64,000 nucleotides of DNA from Marinobacter subterrani (GCF_001045555.1 NZ_LFBU01000001.1:2604001-2668000), one strand, 5' to 3'. Shown: positions 51,934-61,662, counted from the first letter of the stretch. Numbers and translations are program-made. Notes: generated by a model not told the origin, from the letters alone.

Positions 51934-53061
51934 TTACAGGCCCTTGATGTCTTCCTCGTCGATGTAACCGACGGTTTCGTTCATCATGTATTCCAGTTGC
52001 AGATCCAGAACCCTCTTGGCGTCTGGGTCCTTGTTGGCCCAGTTGAACCAGATGGGAATGGCCGCTTTCCGGAATTCCACCAGATCCGACTGGCTCAGGC
52101 GGGTGACCACATCGCCGTCAGCCTTGAACTTCTCCATCGCTTCAATGTTGCGCTTCTGGATGGTGAGGTAATGGCGCTGGGAATAGTTACGTACTTCTTC
52201 CTCAACAAGCTTCTGGAGTTTCGGGTCCAGCGCATTCCAGGCCCGCAGGTTCACGGTCAGGTCCATCAGATCCACTGGTTGGTAGATAGACATAACCCCT
52301 GGAGGTCCGAACATGATGTAGTCAGTCACCTGGGAGAAGCCCAGTTCGTAGTTCACCGCCGGGCCAACGTAGTCAGCCGCATCAATGGTGCCTTTCTCCA
52401 GCGCCGGGAAAATGTCCGAGCCCGGCAGGCTCACGGTGGACACACCGAACTGCTGGAACACTTCCGCCACCATGCCGCCTGGCACACGCATTTTCAGGCC
52501 TTTAAGGTCTTCAAGGCTGTTGATCGGCTTTTTGGAGTGGATAATGTTGGCATCGTGCTGGATCGGTCCAACGTAGAACAGACCGTATTTCTTGTAGATG
52601 TCCCGCGCCACCTCCAGCATGCCCATGGAATAGAACATGGTATCCCACTGGTGAGGCTGGTCGGGACCGGCCGGGTAGGATGACAGGAAGACTGTCGCGG
52701 GAATCTTGCCGGACCAGTAAAGGGTAAACGGGTTCATGCCCTGCAGAACGCCGTTACGGACCGCCTCGAACAGTGCGTTATTGTCGGCTGCAACCGACTT
52801 GGCCGGGAACGGCTTGATGATCAGCTCGCCGCCGGATTTTTCCTTCATGCTGTTGGCCCATTCTTCGAACAGGTCGTAGCCTACTGTGCCCGCATCCCAT
52901 ACCGACTGGATCTTCCAGGTGGTTGCCGCCTGGGCCTGGCCTGCACCCATCAGCATCGCGCCGGCGAAGGCTGCGCCTACCGCCGCTGTCTTGAGGAAAC
53001 TTCTGCGAGGTGGAGTCTCGCCTGTGTCACATAAATTCCGGATGTTATTCTTCGAATTCAT
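51934..53061 (-). CDS. dctP: TRAP transporter substrate-binding protein
   Basis: A 375-residue periplasmic binding protein with a twin-arginine signal (PPRRSFLKTAAVGAAFAGAM ... AQAA), so Tat export of a folded protein is likely. The DctP-fold blocks are KIQSVWDAGTVGYDLFEEWA, GLKMRVPGGMVAEVFQQFG, and EKGTIDAADYVGPAVNYELGF, a layout close to TakP/lactate-type TRAP binding proteins for 2-oxo and 2-hydroxy acids. With the glc genes behind it, glycolate or a related 2-hydroxy acid is the likely ligand. First gene of the minus-strand operon. Confidence 0.9.
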   Translation of the reverse strand: MNSKNNIRNLCDTGETPPRRSFLKTAAVGAAFAGAMLMGAGQAQAATTWKIQSVWDAGTVGYDLFEEWANSMKEKSGGELIIKPFPAKSVAADNNALFEAVRNGVLQGMNPFTLYWSGKIPATVFLSSYPAGPDQPHQWDTMFYSMGMLEVARDIYKKYGLFYVGPIQHDANIIHSKKPINSLEDLKGLKMRVPGGMVAEVFQQFGVSTVSLPGSDIFPALEKGTIDAADYVGPAVNYELGFSQVTDYIMFGPPGVMSIYQPVDLMDLTVNLRAWNALDPKLQKLVEEEVRNYSQRHYLTIQKRNIEAMEKFKADGDVVTRLSQSDLVEFRKAAIPIWFNWANKDPDAKRVLDLQLEYMMNETVGYIDEEDIKGL

Positions 53062-53171
53062 CGAAACGTCTCCGTTGGCATTGTTGTTATGAGCGTCATA
53101 GCAACACCGGCGCTCGCCGGCATTACACTGATATTCGTAGGCAAACGGGATTTAGTCCAGTTTCAAGACCA

Positions 53172-53184
53172 CTGGTCTGACCAG
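53172..53184. promoter_or_regulatory. FadR-type operator 1
   Basis: CTGGTCTGACCAG, a perfect 13-bp dyad containing TGGTNNNACCA, the consensus of FadR-subfamily GntR regulators. It lies 111 bp upstream of the dctP start in the divergent gap with the regulator gene. Confidence 0.7.
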
Positions 53185-53289
53185 TTTTTGAAGTATCAAA
53201 AATGGACGAAATACTCGGAATCGGCCATATTTAACGGGCTCGGACGCGTAACGGTTGGCAGATTATCCAACAACAATCAGAACCACTGA

Positions 53290-53301
53290 CTGGTCAGACC
53301 A
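53290..53301. promoter_or_regulatory. FadR-type operator 2
   Basis: CTGGTCAGACCA, a second TGGTNNNACCA site, 118 bp from operator 1 and 23 bp before the regulator start. It suggests autoregulation, or looping between two bound dimers. Confidence 0.65.
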
Positions 53302-53323
53302 CAGAGCATACACAGGCACCCAA

Positions 53324-54082
53324 ATGGCAATCTCCCAGGAAATCTCATACCGGCTGGAACGGCTAATCCTTGATGGCGGGCTCGCTCCGGAGCAAAAGAT
53401 ACCCTCCGAACGGCAACTGGCAGCGCGGCTGGGCGTTTCCCGGGCGGTCATTCGCGAAGCCCTGCATGAACTTCAAGGTCGGGGGGTCATCGAGACCCGT
53501 CATGGCAAAGGATCGTTCGTGTCCAGCATGGTGCCCGGCTCCAACGACATTGCAGAACAGGGCCCACTCATGCACCTGTTCGAGGGCCACCCCCGGACCC
53601 TGTTCGATCTTCTCGAGGTACGGGAGCAGCTCGAGGGCCAGGCCGCCTGCCTGGCTGCGCAGCGGGCCACCCGGCTCGACCGGCACCGGATCACCAAGGC
53701 ATTCCGGGCTCTGGAAGAGACCGATCCCCTGAGCAACGCCCGGCCAGATCACGGGTTTCACCTGGCGATCGTGGAAGCTTCTCACAACCCGATTCTGGTA
53801 CACGTACTCAACAGCCTGAAAAAGATGATGCTGTTGACCGTCCAGGCGTCGGTTGCCAACCTGAACCCGCGGGAGGAGATGCGTAAGAAAATTGTCCGCC
53901 AGCACCGGCAGTTATATGAAGCGGTGATTTCTGGCAAGGCCGCCAGCGCCCAGAAAGCGGCCATGGCCCATGTGCGGTTTGTCAGCGAAGCCATGCGGGA
54001 AATGGAAAAGGAAGGCAGTACCCTCATCCGCCTGCCCCTCGGGGCCGAGGCCGGATCCCAGTATCCACAGGCCATGGCCTGA
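53324..54082 (+). CDS. glcC: FadR-subfamily GntR regulator of the glycolate locus
   Basis: A 252-residue regulator: winged HTH at residues ~10-75 (KIPSERQLAARLGVSRAVIREALHELQGRGVIETRHGKGSFV) and a C-terminal FCD ligand domain (LLEVREQLEGQAACLAAQ ... FHLAIVEASHNPILVHVLNSL) whose His/Asp residues bind a metal and carboxylate. GlcC of E. coli has this layout and responds to glycolate. The divergent position to dctPQM-glcGDEF and the two flanking operators support local control. ATG 53324 is chosen; the frame is open to 53255 but that would cross operator 2. Confidence 0.85.
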   Translation: MAISQEISYRLERLILDGGLAPEQKIPSERQLAARLGVSRAVIREALHELQGRGVIETRHGKGSFVSSMVPGSNDIAEQGPLMHLFEGHPRTLFDLLEVREQLEGQAACLAAQRATRLDRHRITKAFRALEETDPLSNARPDHGFHLAIVEASHNPILVHVLNSLKKMMLLTVQASVANLNPREEMRKKIVRQHRQLYEAVISGKAASAQKAAMAHVRFVSEAMREMEKEGSTLIRLPLGAEAGSQYPQAMA

Positions 54083-54237
54083 AGATGCCAAAAAACTTGC
54101 TTTGATCACTCATTTGCCCACAATGATGTGCAGCGAACGGCTGTAAATTGCGGTAAAACACCCTCCTCAGGGTATTGATTTCCGAATACACAGTCCGTAA
54201 AACATGCGCCTTTGAATTTCAGCTTCGGGAGTCACCC

Positions 54238-55008
54238 ATGGCGGACCAAGCGCCTTTGATCTGCAGGGACGTACACAAGACCTTTGATCAACTTGAGGTT
54301 CTCAAGGGTATTTCACTGGAGACCCGCAAAGGCGACGTGGTTTCCCTGATCGGAAGCTCCGGCTCCGGCAAGAGTACCTTCCTGCGTTGCATTAACCTTC
54401 TGGAAACGCCCACCTCCGGCGACATTATCGTGCACGGCGACCCAATCCGGTTCACCACCAACCGCAAGGGCGAGCGCATCCCGGAAGACAACAAACAGGT
54501 TGAGCTGATCCGGGCCAAGCTGTCCATGGTGTTTCAAAGCTTCAACCTCTGGTCCCACATGACCGTGCTCGAGAACATCATCGAGGCCCCGGTCCATGTC
54601 CTCAAGGTGCCGAAAAAGGAAGCCATTGAACGCGCCGAAGCCTACCTGAACAAGGTCGGCATCTACGAGCGAAAGGACTACTACCCGGCGCAGATGTCCG
54701 GCGGCCAGCAGCAGCGCGCCGCCATTGCCCGCGCCCTGGCCATGGAACCGGAAGTGATGCTGTTCGACGAACCCACCTCGGCCCTCGACCCGGAGCTGGT
54801 GGGCGAGGTTTTGAAGGTCATGCAGGGCCTGGCCGAAGAAGGCCGCACCATGATAGTGGTGACCCACGAGATGGCGTTTGCCCGGGATGTGTCCAGTCAG
54901 GTCCTGTTCTTGCATCAGGGCGTGATCGAGGAGCAGGGAACGCCCGATAAGGTGTTTGACCACCCCGATTCGGAACGCATGAAGCAGTTCCTGGCTCCCA
55001 ACTTCTGA
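54238..55008 (+). CDS. aotP: ABC transporter ATPase for basic amino acids
   Basis: A 256-residue polar-amino-acid-type ATPase. Walker [11 protein letters not shown]-loop [18 protein letters not shown], signature [16 protein letters not shown], Walker [15 protein letters not shown], and switch His in VTHEMAFA are all intact. Close in style to HisP/AotP, which import histidine, lysine, arginine or ornithine. ATG 54238 has GGGAG seven bases upstream. First of an aotP-J-Q-M-like run leading to astE. Confidence 0.88.
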   Translation: MADQAPLICRDVHKTFDQLEVLKGISLETRKGDVVSLIGSSGSGKSTFLRCINLLETPTSGDIIVHGDPIRFTTNRKGERIPEDNKQVELIRAKLSMVFQSFNLWSHMTVLENIIEAPVHVLKVPKKEAIERAEAYLNKVGIYERKDYYPAQMSGGQQQRAAIARALAMEPEVMLFDEPTSALDPELVGEVLKVMQGLAEEGRTMIVVTHEMAFARDVSSQVLFLHQGVIEEQGTPDKVFDHPDSERMKQFLAPNF

Positions 55009-55110
55009 CACTCGGTGCTATCTTGAACCGGTGTGGACAGGAAAATGTCGGATAAACCAATATCCACAGAAAAATAAAGCCCACAAGGCAAACAACTGGA
55101 GAAGTGACAC

Positions 55111-55863
55111 ATGAAGAAACTGATTGTTGCAGCAAGCTGCGTCCTCGCCCTGATCGCCGGCGCCGCGCACGCCCAGGAGCGCAACCTGCGCATTGCGTTC
55201 GACGTGCCCTACGAGCCATTTGAATACAAGGCCGATAACGGTGAACTGACCGGTTTTGAAGTCGAACTGGCCGAAGCCATGTGTAAGGAAATGAAGGCAA
55301 ACTGCGAATTCGTCATCCAGGCATGGGACGGCATGATTCCGGGCCTGCTGGCGCGCAAGTTTGATCTGATCATGTCCTCCATGTCCATTACCGACGAGCG
55401 CGCGGAGCGTGTTCTGTTCTCCGAGCCGTACTACAACACTCCGGGTGGCTGGTTCGCCCGTGACGGCTTCAGCACCGACGTGACCGACATGGACGCGATG
55501 AAAGGCAAAGTGGTAGGCGTTCAGCGTGGCACCACCATGGACACCTACGTTACTGAAAACATGGGCGGCATTGTCACCATCAAACGTTATACCACCGCGG
55601 ACGACATGGTACTGGACCTTGAGGGCGAGCGCCTGGACGTGGTCTTCGTGGACTATCCGGTCGGCGAGCAGACCATCCTGACCAAAGAGGGTTTCCAGGA
55701 AGTGGGTGAGCAAGTGAAGCTCGGCCAGGGTGTCGGTGTTGCCATGCGCAAGCGTGATACCGATCTGGCCAAGGACGTCAACGCAGCCCTGGCGACGCTG
55801 AAAGAAAACGGCACCTACGACGAGATCATGAAGAAGTACTTCAATTACGACATCAAGATGTAA
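55111..55863 (+). CDS. aotJ: basic amino acid-binding protein
   Basis: A 250-residue periplasmic SBP of the LAO-binding type with signal peptide ending AGAAHAQ. Ligand-binding landmarks are FDVPYEPFEYKADNGELTGFEVELAEAMC, the disulfide pair CKEMKANC, and SSMSITDERAERVLFSEPYY, as in HisJ/ArgT/AotJ. The ligand is likely arginine or ornithine given the downstream astE. A 103-bp gap separates it from the ATPase gene. Confidence 0.87.
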   Translation: MKKLIVAASCVLALIAGAAHAQERNLRIAFDVPYEPFEYKADNGELTGFEVELAEAMCKEMKANCEFVIQAWDGMIPGLLARKFDLIMSSMSITDERAERVLFSEPYYNTPGGWFARDGFSTDVTDMDAMKGKVVGVQRGTTMDTYVTENMGGIVTIKRYTTADDMVLDLEGERLDVVFVDYPVGEQTILTKEGFQEVGEQVKLGQGVGVAMRKRDTDLAKDVNAALATLKENGTYDEIMKKYFNYDIKM

Positions 55864-55931
55864 CTCCCTGCTCAGGGGCGGCCTTTCGGGGCCGCTCCTG
55901 ATTACCGGACCTTCGATTACCGGGCACTCCC

Positions 55932-56636
55932 ATGATTGATCTGAAAGGCTATGGACCGGAACTGCTGGACGGGGCGGTGGTCACCCTCGAACTTGCGCTT
56001 CTCTCCCTGGTTCTTGCATTGGCCCTTGGCCTGATAGGCGCGTCTGCCAAACTTTCCGGCAACCGCCTGGCCACTGGCATTGCCACCACCTACACCACAC
56101 TGATCCGGGGTGTTCCCGACCTGGTGATGATGATGCTGTTCTATTACGGCGGCCAGATGGTTGTTAACATGATTTCGGATTTCCTCTGGGCCCAGTATGG
56201 TATCGACTTTTTCTTTCAGTTTGATCCCTTTCTCTCAGGCACCATCACGATCGGGCTGATCTATGGCGCCTACATGACAGAAACTTTCCGGGGGGCTTTC
56301 CTGGCGGTGGATTCCGGCCAGATAGAAGCAGCCCGGGCCTACGGTTTTACCCGGATGCACACTTTCCGCCGCATCATGGTTCCACAGATGATGCGCCATG
56401 CCCTTCCCGGCATCGGCAATAACTGGCAGGTGCTGCTCAAAACCACGGCCCTGGTCTCCATTATCGGCCTGACCGACATGGTGCGCGTGGCCGAGGAGGC
56501 CGCCAAGGCCGAGCGCATGCCGTTTCATTTTTTCATCCCGGTGGCGTTTGTCTATCTTTCGCTGACAGCCATTTCCGAGCTGTTTATCAAGTGGCTCGAC
56601 AAACGCGCCAATGTCGGCGTGGTCCAGGAGGGGTAA
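55932..56636 (+). CDS. aotQ: basic amino acid ABC permease (HisQ/AotQ-like)
   Basis: A 234-residue inner-membrane permease with five helices. It shows the HisQ-type start KGYGPELLDGAVVTLELALLSL, TTYTTLIRGVPDLVMMMLFYYGG, and the coupling-helix EAA motif QIEAARAYGFTRMHTFRRIMVP that contacts the ATPase. It pairs with the permease 3 bp downstream. Confidence 0.88.
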   Translation: MIDLKGYGPELLDGAVVTLELALLSLVLALALGLIGASAKLSGNRLATGIATTYTTLIRGVPDLVMMMLFYYGGQMVVNMISDFLWAQYGIDFFFQFDPFLSGTITIGLIYGAYMTETFRGAFLAVDSGQIEAARAYGFTRMHTFRRIMVPQMMRHALPGIGNNWQVLLKTTALVSIIGLTDMVRVAEEAAKAERMPFHFFIPVAFVYLSLTAISELFIKWLDKRANVGVVQEG

Positions 56637-56639
56637 GGA

Positions 56640-57374
56640 ATGCCTGAATTTATCCCTGACTTTATTATCCAGTGGCTGAACCAGAACGAAATATTCACCG
56701 CCATGACCCTTATGGAATACTGGAAGGGCCTGGTGAACACGGTTCAACTGGTGTTCCTGTCGCTGATTATCGGCCTGTTCTGTGCAGTGCCACTGGCCGT
56801 TCTTCGTACGATGAAAAACCCGTTCATCTCCGGCCCCGTGTGGCTGTATACCTATCTGTTCCGCGGCACGCCGCTGCTGATTCAGCTCTACATCATCTAT
56901 TACGGCATTGCCCAGATTCCTGGCATCCAGGACACCTTCTGGTGGGAAATCTTCCGGGAACCCTTCTACCCGGCCCTGCTGGCCTTTGTTCTGAACACCG
57001 CCGCCTACACCACGGAGATCATCCGGGGGGCAATTGTCTCGACACCCCACGGAGAGATTGAGGCCGCCAAGGCCTATGGCATGAACTGGTTCATGCGGAT
57101 GCGGCGTATCGTGCTGCCCAGTGCCGCCCGGCGGGCGGTTCAGGCGTATTCCAACGAAGTGATTTTCATGCTGCACTCCAGTGCCATCGCCAGTGTGGTT
57201 ACCATCGTTGACCTCACCGGGGCGGCAAGGAACATCTATTCGCGGTTCTATGCGCCATTTGACGCCTTCATCTTCGTGGCGCTGTGCTACATGGTGCTGA
57301 CCTTTATACTGGTGTTTGTGTTCCGCAAACTGGAAAACCATTTGCTGAAGCACCAGAGGCCGGTTACCTCCTGA
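56640..57374 (+). CDS. aotM: basic amino acid ABC permease (HisM/AotM-like)
   Basis: A 244-residue permease, second of the pair. Key blocks are YWKGLVNTVQLVFLSLIIGL, YTYLFRGTPLLIQLYIIYYG, TAAYTTEIIRGAIVSTPHGEIEAAKAYGM (EAA coupling motif), and EVIFMLHSSAIASVVTIVDLTGAAR. It ends 17 bp before a composite hairpin. Confidence 0.88.
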   Translation: MPEFIPDFIIQWLNQNEIFTAMTLMEYWKGLVNTVQLVFLSLIIGLFCAVPLAVLRTMKNPFISGPVWLYTYLFRGTPLLIQLYIIYYGIAQIPGIQDTFWWEIFREPFYPALLAFVLNTAAYTTEIIRGAIVSTPHGEIEAAKAYGMNWFMRMRRIVLPSAARRAVQAYSNEVIFMLHSSAIASVVTIVDLTGAARNIYSRFYAPFDAFIFVALCYMVLTFILVFVFRKLENHLLKHQRPVTS

Positions 57375-57391
57375 TTCGGACTTCGGTGCCC

Positions 57392-57501
57392 GGGCAGGCA
57401 GGGTATTGCCTCCCGGGAGACGCTACAAGCACGTCCATGTGCGCTTGACTGAAGCCATCCATGGCTTCAGACACTCCCGGGAGGCAATACCCTGCCCGCC
57501 C
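57392..57501. repeat. composite intergenic hairpin, copy 3
   Basis: A 28-bp outer stem (57392-57419 with 57474-57501, one G-T wobble) around a 54-nt loop with ACGC, CGTCC, TG, GCTTG and an inner CTGAAGCCATCCATGGCTTCAG hairpin. Same architecture as 2970 and 4919, with different but self-complementary stems. It lies between the transporter operon and astE. Confidence 0.85.
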
Positions 57502-57523
57502 CCAGACATTGCTCGGGGATTCT

Positions 57524-58585
57524 ATGCAGGTGCGATACGACCTTTTCGGAACATCATTTGACTGGCTGTCTCACACCCTCGACAACGCCGGCTTGGACCT
57601 TCCGGAAGCCCAAACCCATCTTCCGGATGGAACCGGCATATGCCGCAAAGCCGTCGGGGTTCTGGACATCGTTCCGCCCGCCGGCCGTGATAACCCGAAC
57701 AATGACGCCATCATTGTCTCTGCAGGCGTGCACGGCAATGAGACCGCGCCGATTGAGGTGCTGAATGGCCTGGTCTCCGAACTGCTCGCCGGAGAGTGGC
57801 AAGCCGCCTGCCCGTTGCTGCTGATTCTGGGTAACCCACCGGCGATGGTCGCCGGGGAGCGATTTACCGAGGTAAACCTGAACCGGCTGTTCAGTGGCGC
57901 CCACGGGCGAGACGAGTATGACGGGCTCGCGGAAGCAGCCCGGGCGCGATTCCTCGAAGAGGTTTGCGGGCAGTTTGCCGCCGCCAACCCGGGGCCTTTA
58001 TCCCATTACGATCTGCACACGGCTATCCGGCCTTCCCATCGGGAGCGGTTTGCGCTCTATCCCTTTGTCGCCGGCCGGCAGGTTCCCGCAGAGCAGTGTG
58101 ATTTCCTGCTGGAGGCAGAGGTAGACACCCTGCTGCTTCAGCACAAATTCGGCACGACCTTTTCCTCGTTTTCCTCGTCTTCGCTGAACGCGGAGAGCTT
58201 TACCGTGGAGCTGGGCAAGGTGCGCCCCTTCGGGCAGAACGATCTGACGCGCTTTGCCGGTATCCGGAACGCCTTGCAACGTCGCTTCCGGGGCCGGCGT
58301 GCACCGGCGCGAAAGCCGCCGTTCGACCAGCTGACGGTATTCGAAGTCGTCCATGAGATTCTCAATACCGGCAAGGACTTCCGGTTCCACATCCCCGACG
58401 ATGTGGCCAACTTCACCGAATACCGGCCCGGCACCGTGATCTGGGAAGACGAAGACACCTGCTACCGGGTAGGGTCTGCGCCTGAAGCCATTGTGTTTCC
58501 CAACCGGGATGTTCCGGTGGGCCAGCGGGTTGGCCTGATGATCCGTGCGAAGAAATTGGGGTCAGATGAAAATGGGGTCAGATGA
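57524..58585 (+). CDS. astE: succinylglutamate desuccinylase with repeat-encoded C terminus
   Basis: A 353-residue zinc carboxypeptidase-fold enzyme, the last step of the AST arginine pathway (N-succinylglutamate to glutamate and succinate). Zinc ligands are in SAGVHGNETAPIE and HYDLHTAIRPS; the catalytic Glu is in FTVELGKVRPFG. The family is usually ~320-335 residues. The extra end LGSDENGVR and the stop codon come from a REP-like repeat that starts at 58558. ATG 57524 lies 22 bp after a composite hairpin. Confidence 0.93.
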   Translation: MQVRYDLFGTSFDWLSHTLDNAGLDLPEAQTHLPDGTGICRKAVGVLDIVPPAGRDNPNNDAIIVSAGVHGNETAPIEVLNGLVSELLAGEWQAACPLLLILGNPPAMVAGERFTEVNLNRLFSGAHGRDEYDGLAEAARARFLEEVCGQFAAANPGPLSHYDLHTAIRPSHRERFALYPFVAGRQVPAEQCDFLLEAEVDTLLLQHKFGTTFSSFSSSSLNAESFTVELGKVRPFGQNDLTRFAGIRNALQRRFRGRRAPARKPPFDQLTVFEVVHEILNTGKDFRFHIPDDVANFTEYRPGTVIWEDEDTCYRVGSAPEAIVFPNRDVPVGQRVGLMIRAKKLGSDENGVR

Positions 58586-58618
58586 AAAGTTCATCTGACC
58601 CCATTTTCATCTGACCCC
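58558..58618. repeat. double REP-like element, copy F, reading into astE
   Basis: Two GGGGTCAGATGAA units (58558-58570, 58574-58586) face two inverted units (58590-58602, 58606-58618), giving a 61-bp near-palindrome. The first two units are translated as the end of astE in this window. It separates astE from the convergent RND pump gene. Confidence 0.9.
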
Positions 58619-58635
58619 GTTTTCAGGTTTCCACT

Positions 58636-61600
58636 TCATGCCGGTGCGTTCGCCGGCTCCGGCACCTTCTCGCGAATCACCTGAACACACACCGCCGGGA
58701 TCACCAGCAGGGTCAGCGCGGTGGACGCCAGCAGGCCGGAGATAATGGCCCAGGCCATCGGTGGCCAGAGTGTGGAGCTGGAGAACGCCAGGGGCAGCAA
58801 GCCGGCCACGGTGGTGGCGGTGGTCAGCAGGATCGGGCGGGTGCGCTGCTCCACTGCACTGCGCACGGCATCCCGAATCGTGCTTCCTTTTTCCAGCTCC
58901 CGGTCCATCACATCCAGCAGTACGATGGCGTTGTTCACCACAATACCCACCAGGGCGATCACACCAAGCAACGACTGAAAGCCAAAGGGCGACCCGGACA
59001 GCACGAGCCCGGGGAAAATGCCAACGGTCGCCAGCGGTACTGTAAGCAATATGATTCCTACCCGGCGAAAGGAATTGAATTGCAGCAGCAGGAAGAACAA
59101 CAGCAAAAGAATGCCAATGGGTGCCGCCGTCAGTATCGCGCCGTTGGCCTCACCGGAGCCTTCGGCATCGCCGCCCATCTCCAGGCGGGTGCCGGGCGGC
59201 AGGGGCGTTTTTTCAAGCGCAGCGTCAAGCCCGTCAAGGGCCTGGCTGAAGCTGTAGCCGGTTTCCAGGTTGGCGGTGACCGTATTCATGCGTACGCCGT
59301 CCCTCAGGTAGCGAACCGCTGGCTCCCAGGTGGTCTCCACGCTGGCAATCGCTGCCATCGGCACAGCATCGCCACGATCGTTGTAGATGTTGACGGACAG
59401 CAGGCGGGACAGGGATAGCGAGGTGCCTTCACGGGACCTGAGCACCAGGGGAATGGGGTCGTCTTCCTGCCGGTAACGCTCAGCGACAATGCCGAAGCTC
59501 TGGCCGTAGAGGCTGCGGGCAACGTCGGCCCGGGTCAGGCCGTAGCGGGCGGCGCTGGCGTCGTCCACGTTGATCGCGATGCTGGGCACGCCAATGTCCA
59601 GATCATGGCGGACATCCACCGTACCTTCAACGGCCCGCAGGATGCTGAACACCTGCTCGACCGCCCTGGCCCGGGCGTCCTCGCTGGCGTGATAGACGCG
59701 CACCACCACGGGAGCAGCCCTGGGTGGCCCCTGCCCCAGAACACCGACAGTCACATCCAGCTCCGGCATCTGCTCCTGCACATGGTCGCGGATCCAGCGG
59801 ATCATCCCGGTGGTATCTTCCAGGGTGGACGTGGTCACCACCAGCCGGGCCCGGTTGGGCGCCTGGGGTGCCCGCTGGAGGTTGTAGTAGAAAGCAGGCC
59901 CGGTGTAGCCCACGAACCGGTGCACTTCCAGGGCATCGGGCCGGGTTCGAATTGCTTTCTCAAGCCTTGCCGTTGCTTCGGCGGTACGGGACTGATCGGT
60001 GCCCTCCGGCAAATACACTTCCACGATGACTCTGGGCCGATCGGCATTCGGAAAGAACTGCTGGGCCATGAACGGTGTCATGGCGAGACTGAGCGCCACC
60101 AACATGGCGCCGGTGATAATGATCCGGCCAGGATACCGGGCCACCAGGCCGCCCAGGTACCGGGCCAGGCCGATCAACCGGTCTGCGCCGGCATTGCGCC
60201 TCGGCTTGAGAAACTTCGCCGCCAGCAAGGGAACCGCGGAGATGGCCAGCAGGTAGCTCACTGAAAGCGTCAGCATGATCATCACCGGCACGCCCCGGGT
60301 AAAATCGGCAGCACCGCCCTTGGACATCAGCAGCGGCGCAAACGCCGCCAGCGTGGTTCCAGTGGACGCCCCAAGAGGGCCAGCCAGTTCACTGACCGCC
60401 GTGCGCAGCGCATCCAGCCGGCGCATGCCCTCATCCAGATGTCCCTGGATGTTCTCCACGATTACAATGGCGTTGTCGATCAGGATGCCCAGGGAAATCA
60501 CCATGCCGATAACGGCAATCTGGTGCAGAACACCACCGCCGAGATCGTAGAGGCCGACGCTGATCAGGGCCACCATGGGCAGAATGGAGGCGACCAGCAG
60601 GCCCATGCGCAGTCCCATACCGGTGAACACCACTACCACAATAATCAGCACAGAGAACACCAGGCTCCAGGCCAGGCTGTCCAGCCTTTCCTCTACCTTG
60701 TCAGGCTGGAAGAACATTTCCCGGATGTCGTAGGGCTGGAAATCACTGCGAATCCGGTCCACTCGCTGCCGTACCCGCTCGCCAAACCGGATGGCATCGG
60801 TGGTACCCTCTTCCATCACTATTGAAACCAGCACCACCCGCTCACCATCAAACCAGGTTTCGGGCTGGCGGGGCTCCGCCGGGCCTCGCCAGACCTCGGC
60901 CGCTGCCGCAAGCGGTACCTGCGAACCATCGGGCAGTTCAATGGGCGTGGCCCGAATGGCATCGATATCGGCGAATTCGCTGTTGGGCAGCACCGACAAC
61001 CGGCGACCGTTCACCACCACGAAGCCACCGGGAATGGTCTGATTGCGCATGGCCAGGGTATCCATCACCCGGGCCGGCGCAATTCCCAGGCGAAACAACG
61101 CGGCATCATCCAGAGCCACGGTGATCTGCTCGTCGGCATCGCCTTCCAGCTCAATCCGGGACACGCCGGGAATGTCCGACAGGTTCTGCTTGAGCCGCTC
61201 GGCCACTTCCGACAATTCTGTCACCGATGGTGAGCCAGCCACCGCCAGGACAATGGCGGGAATATTGATCAGGCGGTCATTGAGCACCATCCGGCCCACA
61301 TCGTTCGGGAAATCCTGCTTTGCCCGATTCATGGCCTGGCGCACGCGATCCCAGGCCGGGTCTGTGTCGTAGATGGTGTCGTTCAGGCGCAGCCGGACGA
61401 TGGCCACGCCGGTACGCGCGGTTGCCTGGGAGAAGTCCACTTCCTCCACCTGGCGGAGTTCGTCCACCAGCGGTTGCAGCACCAGCCGCTCCACCGCATC
61501 AGCGCTGGCGCCCGGGTAGCTAATGCTGATCAGCCCTGCCCGGTAGGGGAATGAGGGGTCTTCCTGGCGCGGCATGGTGATGTACGCGGCAACCCCCAGA

Positions 61601-61662
61601 AGGCAGAGCATGGTGACCACCATGCCCAGAAGACGCTGGCAGTTGAGCAGCCGGCGAGTCAT
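58636..61662 (-). CDS. RND-family efflux transporter
   Basis: A 1008-residue inner-membrane proton-driven pump of the AcrB/HAE superfamily with about 12 membrane helices and two large periplasmic loops. TM1 is followed by EDPSFPYRAGLISISYPGASADAVERLVLQPL. TM4 contains the proton-relay pair as LGILIDNAIVIVENI, and the second half repeats with VVNNAIVLLDVMDREL. Closest in layout to pumps paired with lipoprotein adaptors. The start overlaps the adaptor stop by one base. No outer-membrane factor gene is present, so a host TolC-like channel is probably used. Confidence 0.92.
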   Translation of the reverse strand: MTRRLLNCQRLLGMVVTMLCLLGVAAYITMPRQEDPSFPYRAGLISISYPGASADAVERLVLQPLVDELRQVEEVDFSQATARTGVAIVRLRLNDTIYDTDPAWDRVRQAMNRAKQDFPNDVGRMVLNDRLINIPAIVLAVAGSPSVTELSEVAERLKQNLSDIPGVSRIELEGDADEQITVALDDAALFRLGIAPARVMDTLAMRNQTIPGGFVVVNGRRLSVLPNSEFADIDAIRATPIELPDGSQVPLAAAAEVWRGPAEPRQPETWFDGERVVLVSIVMEEGTTDAIRFGERVRQRVDRIRSDFQPYDIREMFFQPDKVEERLDSLAWSLVFSVLIIVVVVFTGMGLRMGLLVASILPMVALISVGLYDLGGGVLHQIAVIGMVISLGILIDNAIVIVENIQGHLDEGMRRLDALRTAVSELAGPLGASTGTTLAAFAPLLMSKGGAADFTRGVPVMIMLTLSVSYLLAISAVPLLAAKFLKPRRNAGADRLIGLARYLGGLVARYPGRIIITGAMLVALSLAMTPFMAQQFFPNADRPRVIVEVYLPEGTDQSRTAEATARLEKAIRTRPDALEVHRFVGYTGPAFYYNLQRAPQAPNRARLVVTTSTLEDTTGMIRWIRDHVQEQMPELDVTVGVLGQGPPRAAPVVVRVYHASEDARARAVEQVFSILRAVEGTVDVRHDLDIGVPSIAINVDDASAARYGLTRADVARSLYGQSFGIVAERYRQEDDPIPLVLRSREGTSLSLSRLLSVNIYNDRGDAVPMAAIASVETTWEPAVRYLRDGVRMNTVTANLETGYSFSQALDGLDAALEKTPLPPGTRLEMGGDAEGSGEANGAILTAAPIGILLLLFFLLLQFNSFRRVGIILLTVPLATVGIFPGLVLSGSPFGFQSLLGVIALVGIVVNNAIVLLDVMDRELEKGSTIRDAVRSAVEQRTRPILLTTATTVAGLLPLAFSSSTLWPPMAWAIISGLLASTALTLLVIPAVCVQVIREKVPEPANAPA

